A stretch of 64,000 nucleotides of DNA from Ruegeria sp. HKCCD4315. GTDB taxonomy: Bacteria; Pseudomonadota; Alphaproteobacteria; Rhodobacterales; Rhodobacteraceae. Numbering within the stretch: the first letter of the stretch is position 1; every line of letters starts with the position of its first letter. A program made the translations under genes and the position numbers. The notes beneath the pieces were generated by a model. That model was not told the DNA's origin. It saw nothing but the letters and a program-made list of their open reading frames with translations, and ran no database searches. The DNA is taken from assembly GCF_013112245.1 (NCBI RefSeq), contig NZ_WVRN01000003.1:1-64000 (forward strand). The letters run 5' to 3'. Shown here piece by piece: positions 1-9,578 of this stretch.

Positions 1-51
1 ATGAGCCTGTCGACCCACATCGCACCTGCGACAGACCGCTCGCACAGATGA
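1..51 (+). CDS. possible 3' end of an upstream gene (partial)
   Basis: An open frame runs from the window edge to a TGA at 49-51 and shares the ATGA overlap with the next small gene. The visible 16 residues show no family signature. The coupling is the only support for it being a real gene end. An ATG sits at position 1, so it could also be a very short open frame. Confidence 0.25.
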   Translation: MSLSTHIAPATDRSHR

Positions 52-233
52 GCATCGATGAGATCTGCGAAGCGGTCTTCGATCTTCACAATCAGGTGAT
101 CGATTTATATCGGTATTTGCAAGGGCGTGCCGAAATACCCGAAGCACGCGAACTCCTTCAAGCACTACTGGAAATGGAAGAGCACGAGACCATGCGTTTG
201 GCGCAGCAGAGCAATCGCATCCGGGATATGTGA
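48..233 (+). CDS. small helical hypothetical protein, 61 aa
   Basis: The product is a short, all-helical, acidic protein with the pattern EICEAVFDLHNQVIDLYRYL near the start and LLEMEEHETMRLAQQ near the end. The spacing of Glu, His and Met resembles half of a ferritin-like or rubrerythrin-like helix pair, but this is too short to be proof. The ATG overlaps the stop of the upstream frame (ATGA), which suggests coupled translation. It lies tail to tail with the DsbD-type gene. No function can be assigned. Confidence 0.5.
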   Translation: MSIDEICEAVFDLHNQVIDLYRYLQGRAEIPEARELLQALLEMEEHETMRLAQQSNRIRDM

Positions 234-242
234 ACTCCGGGG

Positions 243-2396
243 TCAGGATCCGCTTTCCACAGCTCCGCCCGCAATCGGCGCGGCCTGTTCCATCGCGTCG
301 AGAATGGCGTTCGTGGTCAAGATCTCAGGCAGGGCGATGCCTTCGGGGGCCGACGGGCCGTAGACGATGTTGAAGGGGATCCCGAACCGGCCATTGTCCT
401 CAAGGAACCGGGCGATCACATCGTCGGGGCGGGTCCAGTCGGCCTGCATCGGAATTGCTTTGTCCGATTGCAGCGTTGCCAGAACCTCGCCGCGTTCCAG
501 CACCAACGCTTTGTTGGCCTTGCAGGTCAGACACCAGTCGGCTGTGACATCGACGAAAACCACCTCGCCGCGCGATACAAGGCGGGCGATTTCGGAGCGG
601 CTGAAGGTAATCCATGGGATCTCTCCGGCTGGCTCAAGCAGCCTGGACCGGTCTTTGCCGGCAATCGCAACCGGTGCAGCAAACGCTGCGGTCAGCGTCA
701 GCAACAGGGCTGTCCAGCGCAAAACGGGTGGCATCATCGTACTTTTCCAGATCAACAGGACCAGCACAGTTGCAGCCAGCACGGTAGCAGTTGCAGCAGT
801 GTCTCCGGCCACCCCGACCATCACCCAGACCAACCAGCCGATCGTGGTCAGCAGTGCCGCCGACAGGGCCCATTTTAATCCCACCATCCAACGCCCCGGT
901 TTAGGCAGAGCGGCGGTAAGTTTCGGGTGCACTGCAACCAGCAAGTAAGGAATGGCCAGCCCGACCCCCATTGCGGTGAAGATTGCCACTATATCCACCG
1001 GTCGGCCGGTCAGGGCAAAGGCCACCGCCGTGCCGAGGAAGGGGGCCGAGCAGGGCGTCGCCAGAACTGCTGAAAAAGTTCCGGTCAGGAAATCCCCGAC
1101 CAGCGACACTCGGCCCTTTTCGACATGGGCCAGCCGGGTGTTCAGCGACTGCGGCAGCGTGATCTCGAACAAGCCCGCGAGGCTGGCTGCAAAAACCGCC
1201 AGCACCACGATCATCACCGCGAGGAAAAGCGGATTCTGGAACTGGATGCCCCAGCCGACGGAATAGCCCAGCGACCGCGCCGCAATGGTGATAGCCGCCA
1301 ACAGCCACATGAATGCCAGGATTCCGGCTGCCGAAGCCAGGAACCCGGCGCGAATCTGCGCTGCAGAGCGGTCGCGAGCCTTTACCGCCGAGGAAAGCTT
1401 GATCGACAGAACCGGCAGCACGCAGGGCATGACATTCAGGATCAGCCCGCCGCCCACCGCCAGCAGAATGATCCAGACCAGCGCGCTGGTCGAAGTTTCG
1501 GCGGCCGCGATTTCATATGGTGGCGGGGTAGGGGGTGCGTCGGTACGGGGCGCAAACTCGGCCACGCGGTTGGTGTCGGTAACCGTGACGGACAAGGCGG
1601 TGGGGTCCTGTGCCAGAGCGAGGACCGGAAACTGCACCCATAGCTGACGCCTGTCGCCAGCGAGCCGGATGTCGGGTGCACCAAACGCGGTGTCACGTCC
1701 CATGTCGGGAAAGACATCAGGCGCATCAAAGGGCAGGTCGCTGGTGAAATTCAGCGTCAGCATCTCGGACTCGGTATCCAGGGTCGCGGCGTCGGACTTC
1801 ATTCCGCTTGTGTTTCCCGTGGTTGGCACCCGCGACAGAAAGGCATTTATAAGCCGGGCCGAGTCCTGATCCCGACCCGTTCCCTGAGTCAGCGACAAGT
1901 CCAGCGAAAACTCGACCGGCACACAGATATCGGAACAGATCAGCATTGTCACAGCGGCCTTCAAGTCAACTGGCGCTCCGGGGTTCTCGAGTGTGACGGT
2001 CAGTGGAAAGACCACTTCGTCCTTGTACCCGAAATTCTCGATCCCGAAGGCGCGAAAACGGATCGGCGCGGGCCAGTGAAACTGTACGTCGCTGACGTTT
2101 TGCGAGCCGTTCCAAGTGATCTTGGGCGGAATTCCCACCTCACCAGGCGATTTCCAGTAGGTTTTCCAATCTTCGCCCAGTTTCAGATGCAGTCCTGCAG
2201 TGATCGTCTTGATGTCAGGCGCGATCCTGTCCTGCGCGGTAATTATGTGTGCGACCAGGGGCTCTGATTCATACGCTTGGGATGTAGCTGCAAGGCTTGT
2301 CCCGGCGGAAGTCTGGCCGAAGATTAACCCCAAGATCATAATACATAAATTTAGGAGTGTTCTCGCCATTGCGCGTTGCCATCGGTTGTTTTGCAC
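243..2396 (-). CDS. dsbD: DsbD/ScsB-type thiol:disulfide interchange protein
   Basis: This 717-residue inner-membrane protein probably passes electrons from cytoplasmic thioredoxin to periplasmic proteins. Residues 1-37 form a signal peptide. Residues 45-290 are the periplasmic N-terminal domain of the ScsB kind, with a CSDIC pair (C154, C158). Residues 303-580 are the CcdA-like membrane core, with redox cysteines in PCVLP (C325) and TPCSAPF (C449). The C-terminus is a thioredoxin domain with WCLTCK (C622, C625). ScsB proteins protect against copper-induced disulfide damage, which fits the neighbouring copper efflux genes. The start used is GTG; ATG at 2369 is an alternative that still leaves a signal peptide. 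Confidence 0.9.
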   Translation of the reverse strand: MQNNRWQRAMARTLLNLCIMILGLIFGQTSAGTSLAATSQAYESEPLVAHIITAQDRIAPDIKTITAGLHLKLGEDWKTYWKSPGEVGIPPKITWNGSQNVSDVQFHWPAPIRFRAFGIENFGYKDEVVFPLTVTLENPGAPVDLKAAVTMLICSDICVPVEFSLDLSLTQGTGRDQDSARLINAFLSRVPTTGNTSGMKSDAATLDTESEMLTLNFTSDLPFDAPDVFPDMGRDTAFGAPDIRLAGDRRQLWVQFPVLALAQDPTALSVTVTDTNRVAEFAPRTDAPPTPPPYEIAAAETSTSALVWIILLAVGGGLILNVMPCVLPVLSIKLSSAVKARDRSAAQIRAGFLASAAGILAFMWLLAAITIAARSLGYSVGWGIQFQNPLFLAVMIVVLAVFAASLAGLFEITLPQSLNTRLAHVEKGRVSLVGDFLTGTFSAVLATPCSAPFLGTAVAFALTGRPVDIVAIFTAMGVGLAIPYLLVAVHPKLTAALPKPGRWMVGLKWALSAALLTTIGWLVWVMVGVAGDTAATATVLAATVLVLLIWKSTMMPPVLRWTALLLTLTAAFAAPVAIAGKDRSRLLEPAGEIPWITFSRSEIARLVSRGEVVFVDVTADWCLTCKANKALVLERGEVLATLQSDKAIPMQADWTRPDDVIARFLEDNGRFGIPFNIVYGPSAPEGIALPEILTTNAILDAMEQAAPIAGGAVESGS

Positions 2397-2456
2397 CCGT
2401 CTCTGCCAGATTCCAGCGCTGGAGGGTCAACGAGCCGGAATGTCACATCCCCACGA

Positions 2457-2660
2457 TCAGCTCACGAAACCTTCGCGCCCGTCTTCGCAGATGAAATAGG
2501 CCCCGCCATCCGCGCCCTCCCATTGAACCCGGCAACCTTGGGGCAGGGCGTATTCAGGCTGCGGCGGTTGCAGCGGGCATAGTTTAGGGCGTGGTGCGCA
2601 AGCCGCCAGCGAAAGAGCGGCCAGCGACATGGCGGCCAACCTTGAGTACCAAAGCTTCAT
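2457..2660 (-). CDS. small putative lipoprotein, 67 aa
   Basis: The N-terminus is a lipoprotein signal with lipobox LAAC (Cys at residue 20), followed by a Pro-rich stretch and a short C-terminal domain with two more cysteines. It is probably anchored in the outer or inner membrane. It lies between the DsbD-type gene and a DUF2933-like gene on the same strand with short gaps, so it is likely co-transcribed. Small lipoproteins of this form are common in Rhodobacteraceae and have no assigned role. Confidence 0.6.
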   Translation of the reverse strand: MKLWYSRLAAMSLAALSLAACAPRPKLCPLQPPQPEYALPQGCRVQWEGADGGAYFICEDGREGFVS

Positions 2661-2669
2661 GATTGAAGA

Positions 2670-2981
2670 TTATTGCCGGTGTACTGGGTTCGGTCCGACC
2701 GCGGCGTCTGTTGCCTTTGGTCTTTCCGATTCAGATTTGTTCGAATGACAGGATTTTCCCATCGCCTTGTGCATAAAGAAATGGGCTCCGAGGCACAGGA
2801 TCAACGGTGCGAAAAGACCCAAGGATTCAGAAAGCCCGCCAACCGTCCCGCCGGCGATCAAGTAGAGAGCGATCGGCGTTATCATGGCAATGCAGCAAGC
2901 CATCATGCCCCATTTCATGATCTTGCGACCGGCAAGCGGTGCTGCCGCCTGAGGCGTATCTACGGTTTGATTGTCTTTCAC
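2670..2981 (-). CDS. DUF2933-like two-helix membrane protein
   Basis: The product is a short membrane protein with two hydrophobic segments, the second followed by GAHFFMHKAMGKSCHS. The hydrophobic helix plus H-x-x-MH tail matches the DUF2933 family, which is frequent in heavy-metal islands; a second member lies at 20385. The GTG at 2981 is chosen because GGAG lies six bases before it; TTG codons at 2987 and 2993 are alternatives. The tail holds His, Cys and Lys and could touch metals, but this is only an inference. Confidence 0.6.
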   Translation of the reverse strand: MKDNQTVDTPQAAAPLAGRKIMKWGMMACCIAMITPIALYLIAGGTVGGLSESLGLFAPLILCLGAHFFMHKAMGKSCHSNKSESERPKATDAAVGPNPVHRQ

Positions 2982-3367
2982 GCTCAACTCCAAATTTGGG
3001 ATTTGAGACCTCTGGTAACGCCTTCCCGCGATGGAAGGTCAAGCTGTTTGAGTGTTGCGTTTGTTATTGAAACCCAGCAACAATCAGTTTTGTCTTTAGT
3101 TCTAGAAGCAACAATGCTGATGGCACGCATAGTCCAAAGCTTTGGTCCTTCAGTCAAAGTTAAGACGAAAGAGCACTTACCCAAAAAAGAAATGGTTTCT
3201 CTGAAAGCATCCCATTAGGTGCTTGCTGTACTTTTTTGCCTCAATTATTGGCGCACTAAAGAGCTCATTCACAGCAATCCGCCTGTTTTAATGTGCACCG
3301 GGCTACAACACATAATTTTATCGACTACCGACTTGCACGATAGCCACGATCGCACTACTTGAGCCTA
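2982..3367. other. divergent intergenic region before the cus genes
   Basis: This stretch of about 385 bases lies between the minus-strand DUF2933-like gene and the + strand His-rich protein. It is AT-rich and must hold both promoters. No clear MerR-type dyad or two-component repeat was found, so how the cus operon is controlled is not visible. Open frames read through it have no start signal and unlikely composition. Confidence 0.5.
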
Positions 3368-3760
3368 ATGGTGCGGAAGCTGATCATTGTTTTGAGAATG
3401 GCGTTTTTGACAAGCGTCTGCTTGACGGTGGCATTCGTCGGCACGGTTGCTTATGCAAACAATGATTTTAAGACCGCAGACACACACAACCAACACGATG
3501 TTTCGATCGCTTCAAAAGCAACAGAATTCAAACACGACCATAGCCGTTTACATTCTTCAACTGATCAACGTCACGCGGATGACTACGTGAACCATGGCGG
3601 GGAATGTCATTCCGGTATCTGTTGTGTTGGTGAATATCCGACCCACGTAGGACTTGCGGTTTTGGCTGAAGCTTTTGGCCAGAAAAACCGTAACATGGAT
3701 TCCGACATCCACAACTCTCAAGCGCCTCTGACGCCCGATCGTCCTCCACAAATCTCCTAA
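3368..3760 (+). CDS. exported His-rich small protein upstream of cusBAF
   Basis: An N-terminal signal peptide ends near AYA, and the mature part is rich in His and Asp (HNQHD, FKHDHSRLH, DQRHADD). Then comes a Cys cluster CHSGICC and a C-terminal end PDRPPQIS. This layout (signal, His-rich part, paired Cys, Pro-rich end) is shared by the 122-residue protein at 14645, and both recall DUF2946-type small exported proteins. A role as a periplasmic metal-binding accessory for the CusBAF pump is plausible but not proven. The start is uncertain: TTG 3359, ATG 3368 and ATG 3398 are all in frame. Confidence 0.6.
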   Translation: MVRKLIIVLRMAFLTSVCLTVAFVGTVAYANNDFKTADTHNQHDVSIASKATEFKHDHSRLHSSTDQRHADDYVNHGGECHSGICCVGEYPTHVGLAVLAEAFGQKNRNMDSDIHNSQAPLTPDRPPQIS

Positions 3761-3835
3761 CATCCACACGCCCGTCAGCGCGGGTTTTCATGTTGTTTCG
3801 GTTCGAGCATGCAATGCGACCGTCAGGAGATTATT

Positions 3836-6031
3836 ATGCGTGGAAGATATGCGGCACTATCAGTACTTGCCTTGGCGTTTGGCCTGGGTGGAGGTGTCTT
3901 TCTTGAAAGACTGTACCTGAATCCAATTGATCAGGGCCAGTCGAACGAACCAGAGGTCCTTTATTGGGTAGCACCGATGGATCCGAATTTTCGGCAGCCT
4001 GGACCTGGAAAATCGCCGATGGGTATGGACTTGATCCCGGTTTATTCTGGGCAGGAACCTACCGGCGACCCTGAAGAAGTCACCCTGAGCGCTGCGGAAA
4101 TCAACGCAATTGGTGTTCGAACTGCGGTTGCACGCATGACTGATATCGAACCTCGCATCGAGACGGTGGGTTTCGTCGGCTTTGACGAACACCTGACCAA
4201 TCACGTTCATACGCGTGTTGAAGGTTGGATTGAGCAACTGAAAGTTCGAGCGGTCGGTGATCGGGTTGAGAAGGGGCAAGTTTTATTTGAACTCTTTTCA
4301 CCACTGATCGCAGCTGCGACCGGCGATCTTGTACGCGCAGTCGAAGCTGGTGACCCGCGGATTTTGGACGCGGCGCGCAATAAGTTGATCAGCCACGGTA
4401 TGTCCGCTCGTCAGGTTGCTGAGATTGAGGCGGGCGGTGAGTTGGTTCGAAATGTGGAGATTGAGGCGCCTCAAAACGGTGTCGTCATAGCTCTGAATGC
4501 CGCCGATGGCATGTACCTGCAGCCAGGCACGCTTGCGTTTTCGGTCACCGATCTTTCCGAAGTATGGTTGATCGTCGATGTTTTCGAACGAGATATTGCA
4601 CGTTTGTCGGAGGACATGCGCGCAATAGCAAGGTTCGAGCACCTACCCGGTCGCACCTTCGAAGGCGAAATCGACTATGTTTACCCTGAGCTTGATCCGC
4701 AAACCCGAACTCTTCCCGTCAGACTGAGTTTCGATAACACCGACGGCGTGCTGCGGCCGGGCATGTTTGGCAGTGTTAGCCTTATACCGGATGAAAGCCG
4801 GAATGTTCTCACTGTTCCCTCAGAGGCGCTAATTCGTACTGGTTCGGCGGAACGCGTCATCTTGAAAACAGGCGATGGTACTTTTCGCCCGAGACTGGTG
4901 ACTACAGGTCTTCGAGACAGTTTCGGCGAGGGGGGACGAACAGAAGTTCTACAAGGGCTTGAACCCGGCGAGGAAGTTGTCGCATCCGCACAGTTTCTAA
5001 TCGACAGTGAAAGTGCTTTGAGCGCCGGCTTCACGCGTATGGCACCAACGGACACCGAACCAGCACGCGGGGCAGGTACCCTGGTTTCACTCGATGCCCA
5101 AAATCGTATGGCAACTGTTCGTCACGACGTTCTCGAAAGCCTTGATTGGCCCGCAATGACTTCGCAGTTTCCGGTGAGGTCTGGTGTTTCGCTCGACCGT
5201 TTGAATGCTGGCGACGCGGTTGCTTTCGTGATCGCGCGGGGTGCGGATGGGCTTCTGAGCTTGATGGAGCTTGCACCAGACGATGGTATTGCCGGAACTG
5301 GAGCCGGAATCGCGCGCGCCGTCACTTCAGACGGCAAATTGACGCTTGAGCACGGACCGATCCCCGAGCTCGGTTGGCCCGCCATGACAATGGATTTGCC
5401 TGTTGTGGGAGTAGATCTCACTACCGTGCCAATCGACATGCCAATTGAGTTTGATCTGGCTGAGGGAGAAGGGGGGCTGTTCTCGATTGTGGCAGTTCGC
5501 GAAGAGGGCTCGCCGCCGACGGATTCAGTTGAACCCGAAGAAACCATCACGCCTTCTGCTCCACCGATTGTAGTCACCGGCACGATCAACCTCGTTAATG
5601 CTGAGGCAGGAACTGCAACCATCACTCACGGGCCGATGACTGAGATTGGGATGCCGGGCATGACCATGGATTTCCCAATAGAGCCAACATTGGACCCAAA
5701 CATGCTCGAAGTCGGTTCTGAAATGACTCTGACTTTCGCGCGTGCAGATGGCATGACAATGATCTTGGCCGCGGCAACGCCTATTGCGCCGCCGCTTCAG
5801 GTTTCTGGCCGGATTAACAGTATCGACCCGAACGCGCGTACTGCGAACGTAACACACGGTCCGATGACTGAGATCGGCATGCCGGGCATGACCATGGATT
5901 TCCCGGTTGCGGAGGGGATTGAGGTTTCTAACTTGCCTGTAGGGGTTGATGTTTCTTTGATCCTTCGCCGCAATCCCGACTTTTCGATGACGCTGTTAGA
6001 GGTCGCGCTTGATGGGAGTGTTACGCAGTGA
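3836..6031 (+). CDS. cusB: CusB-type RND periplasmic adaptor with four CusF-like domains
   Basis: This periplasmic adaptor should link the CusA pump to an outer-membrane channel. The ATG at 3836 is chosen because AGGAG lies just upstream; the in-frame ATG at 3809 is less likely. Order in the 731-residue protein: signal anchor; a heavy-metal-binding domain near 42-70 (WVAPMDP...SPMGMDL); barrel-sandwich and beta-barrel parts of the adaptor to about 400; then four CusF-like OB domains at about 412-481, 489-556, 578-646 and 654-723. CusB proteins usually carry no CusF domain, or one. Domains 1 and 2 keep the Trp before the Met motif; domains 3 and 4 have Met in its place. The stop overlaps the cusA start. 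Confidence 0.93.
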   Translation: MRGRYAALSVLALAFGLGGGVFLERLYLNPIDQGQSNEPEVLYWVAPMDPNFRQPGPGKSPMGMDLIPVYSGQEPTGDPEEVTLSAAEINAIGVRTAVARMTDIEPRIETVGFVGFDEHLTNHVHTRVEGWIEQLKVRAVGDRVEKGQVLFELFSPLIAAATGDLVRAVEAGDPRILDAARNKLISHGMSARQVAEIEAGGELVRNVEIEAPQNGVVIALNAADGMYLQPGTLAFSVTDLSEVWLIVDVFERDIARLSEDMRAIARFEHLPGRTFEGEIDYVYPELDPQTRTLPVRLSFDNTDGVLRPGMFGSVSLIPDESRNVLTVPSEALIRTGSAERVILKTGDGTFRPRLVTTGLRDSFGEGGRTEVLQGLEPGEEVVASAQFLIDSESALSAGFTRMAPTDTEPARGAGTLVSLDAQNRMATVRHDVLESLDWPAMTSQFPVRSGVSLDRLNAGDAVAFVIARGADGLLSLMELAPDDGIAGTGAGIARAVTSDGKLTLEHGPIPELGWPAMTMDLPVVGVDLTTVPIDMPIEFDLAEGEGGLFSIVAVREEGSPPTDSVEPEETITPSAPPIVVTGTINLVNAEAGTATITHGPMTEIGMPGMTMDFPIEPTLDPNMLEVGSEMTLTFARADGMTMILAAATPIAPPLQVSGRINSIDPNARTANVTHGPMTEIGMPGMTMDFPVAEGIEVSNLPVGVDVSLILRRNPDFSMTLLEVALDGSVTQ

Positions 6032-9000
6032 TCACGGCCATCATTCGTTCTTCGCTCGCCAACAGGTTCGTCATCTTGGCCCTCGCATTCATGATAGGAG
6101 TTGCGGGTATTTGGGCCATTCGTGAGACGCCGGTTGATGCAATCCCGGATCTGTCGGATGTCCAGGTAATTGTTCGCACGCCATATCCCGGGCAAGCACC
6201 TCAAGTTGTCGAAAACCAAATCACATACCCACTTGCGACAGCCCTATTGGCCGTACCCGGTGCAAAAGACGTTCGCGGGTTCTCGTTCTTTGGAGACAGC
6301 TTTGTATATGTCGTCTTTGAGGACGGGACGGACCTCTACTGGGCTCGGTCGCGTGTGCTCGAATACTTGGGCCAGATTACCGGTAGCTTACCTGAGGGCG
6401 TGTCTCCACAACTTGGCCCCGATGCGACAGGGGTCGGGTGGATTTATCAGTATGCGCTGGTTGACAGAACCGGAAATCATGATCTGGCTCAGCTCAGGAC
6501 TCTGCAGGATTGGTTTCTGAAATATGAATTACAAGCCGTGGAAGGCGTCTCAGAAGTCGCCACCATCGGTGGAATGGTCAAACAGTACCAGGTCGTCGTC
6601 GACCCAAACAAACTACGAGCCTATGACATAACACTTGCACAATTGAGGACGGCTATTCAGGCGGCCAACCGCGAGACGGGCGGCAGCGTCATTGAGATGG
6701 GTGAAGCCGAATTCATGGTCAGGTCCTCGGGCTACATTGACGAATTGTCAGACCTCGCAAGCGCACCATTGATGGTCAACGACCGTGGCGCCGCTCTGAC
6801 GCTTGGAGACGTCGCTGAAATCCGTCTGGGGCCTGAAATGCGGCGCGGTGTCGGAGAACTCGACGGGCAAGGAGACGCGGTTGGCGGAGTAGTCATTCTG
6901 CGATGGGGTGGGAATGCGTTGGCGACGATCAAAGCGGTGGAAGCGCGCATCGAAGAGTTGCGCTCAAACCTGCCGGAAGGGGTCGAAATCATAACGACCT
7001 ACGACCGATCTGGTGTGATCGAGCGCGCTATCGATAACCTCCAGAAGAAACTGACGCAGGAATTCATCGTCGTTGTTCTTGTGTGCGCGGCTTTTCTACT
7101 TCATCTGCGGTCATCCCTCGTAATTCTTCTGTCGCTCCCTCTGGGAATCTTTGCCGCATTTATTCTGATGAAGGCGCAAGGAGTAAACGCAAACATCATG
7201 TCGCTCGGCGGCATAGCCATCGCTATTGGTGCGATGGTCGACGCATCGATTGTGATGATCGAGGCGATGCACAGGCGGTTGGAAAAAGAAAAGCTCACAG
7301 CAGAGAACCGATGGCGGATTGTGCAAGAGTGCGCTTCTGAGGTGGGACCAGCCCTTTTTTATTCTCTGGCGATTATCACGGTTAGTTTTTTGCCTGTTTT
7401 CGTGCTGGAAAATCAGGAAGGTAGGCTCTTCTCGCCACTCGCTTATACCAAGACCTACGCCATGGCTGCAGCCGCCATCCTTTCAATAACGCTGGTTCCG
7501 GTTTTAATGGGTTACTTTGTAAGGGGGCGTATTCTACCGGAGCGAAAAAATCCGCTTAATCGCTTGGTCGTGTTCCTGTACCGCCCATTTCTGGATGCGG
7601 CAATTGCCTGGCCATGGGCAACAACACTGTTGGCTGGCGTTCTGGTGACGTCCATGTGGTACCCGTACCAGAGAATCGGCTCTGAATTCATGCCCGAGTT
7701 GAACGAAGGCGATTTTCTCTACATGCCGAGCTTCTACCCCGGGATCTCGACGGGAAAAGCCCGTGAGGTGCTGCAGCAGACCAACCGCCTGATCGCGACC
7801 GTGCCTGAAGTCGAAACTGTTCACGGTAAAGTTGGGCGTGCGGAGACTGCAACCGATCCAGCACCACTAACAATGGTGGAGACCACTATCCAACTCAAGC
7901 CAGAAAAAGAATGGCGACCGGGCATGACAATGGAGAAAATCCGGAATGAGCTCGATCGTATCGTTCAGGTTCCGGGCGTTACAAATGTTTGGATCCAACC
8001 TATCAAGAACCGCATCGATATGCTTGCGACAGGTATCCGTACTCCTGTCGGTGTCAAAATTTCCGGCACCGACTTGGAGGTCATTACAGATATCGGGATC
8101 GAAGTAGAACGTGCGGTCGCTGATATTGATGGAACGGCTTCCGCCTACGCAGAGCGACCTGTTGGCGGGCGTTTCATCGAAATCGACGTCAAACGAGATG
8201 CCGCCTCCCGATACATGATGAGTGTTCGAGAAGTTCAGGACGTAGTTCAGACTGCAATTGGCGGTATGCAAGTGTCGGAATCTGTGGAGGGGCTGGAGAG
8301 GTTTCCGATAAACCTACGGTACCCTCAAGCATGGCGAGACAGCCCGGAACGGCTCGAAAATCTTCCTGTCGTCACACCGTCGGGTGCTCATGTGCCACTG
8401 TCCGCTCTCGCCGATATTCGAATAGTTGACGGGCCGGGAATGATACGATCGGAGAACGCTCGACGAACCGGGTTCGTGTTCATCGACATAGCGGGGCGCG
8501 ACCTGGGCGGATATGTAGCCGAAGCACAAGAGGCGGTTGCAGAAAAGGTCAACCTGCCTCCAGGTTATTCGCTGACTTGGTCGGGGCAGTATGAGTACAT
8601 AGAGAGAATGCAGGACAGGCTGACGATCGTTGCTCCTGCAACCCTACTAATTATCACGCTCATGCTTTTCTTGGCGTTCAATCGGGTGATTGAGGTCGGG
8701 ATAATTCTTGCGGCGCTTCCGGTCGCATTGGCAGGTGGGGTTTGGTTCCTGTGGTATCTTAACTTCGATATTTCGATAGCTGTACTCGTGGGTTTCATCG
8801 CGCTGGCGGGAGTTGCGGTGGAAACAGCGATTGTCATGTTGTTGTACCTCAATCTTGCTTGGGAGAAACGTCGAGGGCTGGCGCAATCGGAACAGCGAAA
8901 GCTGACACGTGACGATATCGAAGACGCGGTGTTCGAAGGAGCCGTTCTTCGGGTTCGGCCGAAGGTAATGACTGTAGCCACGATCTTTGCAGCATTGATA

Positions 9001-9207
9001 CCCATCATGTACGGCACCGGTACAGGCTCTGAAATCATGCAGCGGATCGCTGCGCCGATGATTGGGGGCATGGTGACAGCGACCCTTCTTACGCTTTTCG
9101 TCATTCCCGCAATATTCGTGATTTGGAAACGGCTCGCGCTCAATCGCGTGAACCGAGAGATCTCCCACACGATCCAGGAAGTGCCCCCTGCGCTTCCGGC
9201 AGAATAA
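6028..9207 (+). CDS. cusA: CusA-type Cu(I)/Ag(I) RND efflux pump
   Basis: This is a 1059-residue inner-membrane heavy-metal RND transporter with two repeats, each a transmembrane helix, a large periplasmic loop and a block of helices. The three methionines that bind Cu/Ag in E. coli CusA (M573, M623, M672) are present as M566 (LYMPS), M616 (LTMVETTIQ) and M665 (RIDMLATG), each offset by seven, so the spacing is exact. This argues for Cu/Ag rather than Zn/Co (CzcA) export. It starts at a GTG that overlaps the cusB stop, and cusF follows 29 bases downstream. No cusC-like outer-membrane gene is in the window. Confidence 0.95.
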   Translation: MITAIIRSSLANRFVILALAFMIGVAGIWAIRETPVDAIPDLSDVQVIVRTPYPGQAPQVVENQITYPLATALLAVPGAKDVRGFSFFGDSFVYVVFEDGTDLYWARSRVLEYLGQITGSLPEGVSPQLGPDATGVGWIYQYALVDRTGNHDLAQLRTLQDWFLKYELQAVEGVSEVATIGGMVKQYQVVVDPNKLRAYDITLAQLRTAIQAANRETGGSVIEMGEAEFMVRSSGYIDELSDLASAPLMVNDRGAALTLGDVAEIRLGPEMRRGVGELDGQGDAVGGVVILRWGGNALATIKAVEARIEELRSNLPEGVEIITTYDRSGVIERAIDNLQKKLTQEFIVVVLVCAAFLLHLRSSLVILLSLPLGIFAAFILMKAQGVNANIMSLGGIAIAIGAMVDASIVMIEAMHRRLEKEKLTAENRWRIVQECASEVGPALFYSLAIITVSFLPVFVLENQEGRLFSPLAYTKTYAMAAAAILSITLVPVLMGYFVRGRILPERKNPLNRLVVFLYRPFLDAAIAWPWATTLLAGVLVTSMWYPYQRIGSEFMPELNEGDFLYMPSFYPGISTGKAREVLQQTNRLIATVPEVETVHGKVGRAETATDPAPLTMVETTIQLKPEKEWRPGMTMEKIRNELDRIVQVPGVTNVWIQPIKNRIDMLATGIRTPVGVKISGTDLEVITDIGIEVERAVADIDGTASAYAERPVGGRFIEIDVKRDAASRYMMSVREVQDVVQTAIGGMQVSESVEGLERFPINLRYPQAWRDSPERLENLPVVTPSGAHVPLSALADIRIVDGPGMIRSENARRTGFVFIDIAGRDLGGYVAEAQEAVAEKVNLPPGYSLTWSGQYEYIERMQDRLTIVAPATLLIITLMLFLAFNRVIEVGIILAALPVALAGGVWFLWYLNFDISIAVLVGFIALAGVAVETAIVMLLYLNLAWEKRRGLAQSEQRKLTRDDIEDAVFEGAVLRVRPKVMTVATIFAALIPIMYGTGTGSEIMQRIAAPMIGGMVTATLLTLFVIPAIFVIWKRLALNRVNREISHTIQEVPPALPAE

Positions 9208-9236
9208 TACTCACAACCTTGAAACAGGAGCATCTG

Positions 9237-9578
9237 ATGAGAACTTTGACTGCTATTGTGGCCCTATTGGCCGTGTCTACGACAACCAGCTTCGCGCAAA
9301 CGAACCACGACATGGACCATTCCAACATGTCCATGTCGTCCGAACAGATGGAAGGGGCGGTTCACGCAAAAGCTTTGGTGAACTCAATTGGCGACGAAAC
9401 CGCCAACGTCAGCCATGATCCGATCCCCGAGATCGGGTGGCCCGCGATGACGATGGATTTGCAGCTTCTTGAGAATGCCCAGATGATGGGTGAGATTAGC
9501 GCCGGTGACGAAGTCACACTGATGTTGGTCAAAAGCGATGGTGGTATGTATGCGATCGGCGCAATCATGAAAAACTGA
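9237..9578 (+). CDS. cusF: CusF-type periplasmic Cu/Ag chaperone
   Basis: A 113-residue protein with a signal peptide (to about residue 20), a His/Met-rich stretch (HDMDHSNMSMS) and one CusF OB fold. The metal site is complete: H60, W68, M71 and M73 in HDPIPEIGWPAMTMDL. In CusF these bind Cu(I)/Ag(I) and hand it to CusB. The start is set by CAGGAG before ATG 9237; a longer frame from 9123 overlaps cusA and is rejected. It is the third gene of the cusBAF operon. Confidence 0.92.
   Translation: MRTLTAIVALLAVSTTTSFAQTNHDMDHSNMSMSSEQMEGAVHAKALVNSIGDETANVSHDPIPEIGWPAMTMDLQLLENAQMMGEISAGDEVTLMLVKSDGGMYAIGAIMKN

Noticed and set aside
2673..3218. 181-residue + strand frame
   Set aside because: It runs opposite the DUF2933-like gene and on through the promoter region; no ribosome site or family pattern.
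6028..9207. CzcA (Zn/Co/Cd) instead of CusA
   Set aside because: The three Cu/Ag methionines of CusA are all present with exact spacing, and a CusF gene follows.
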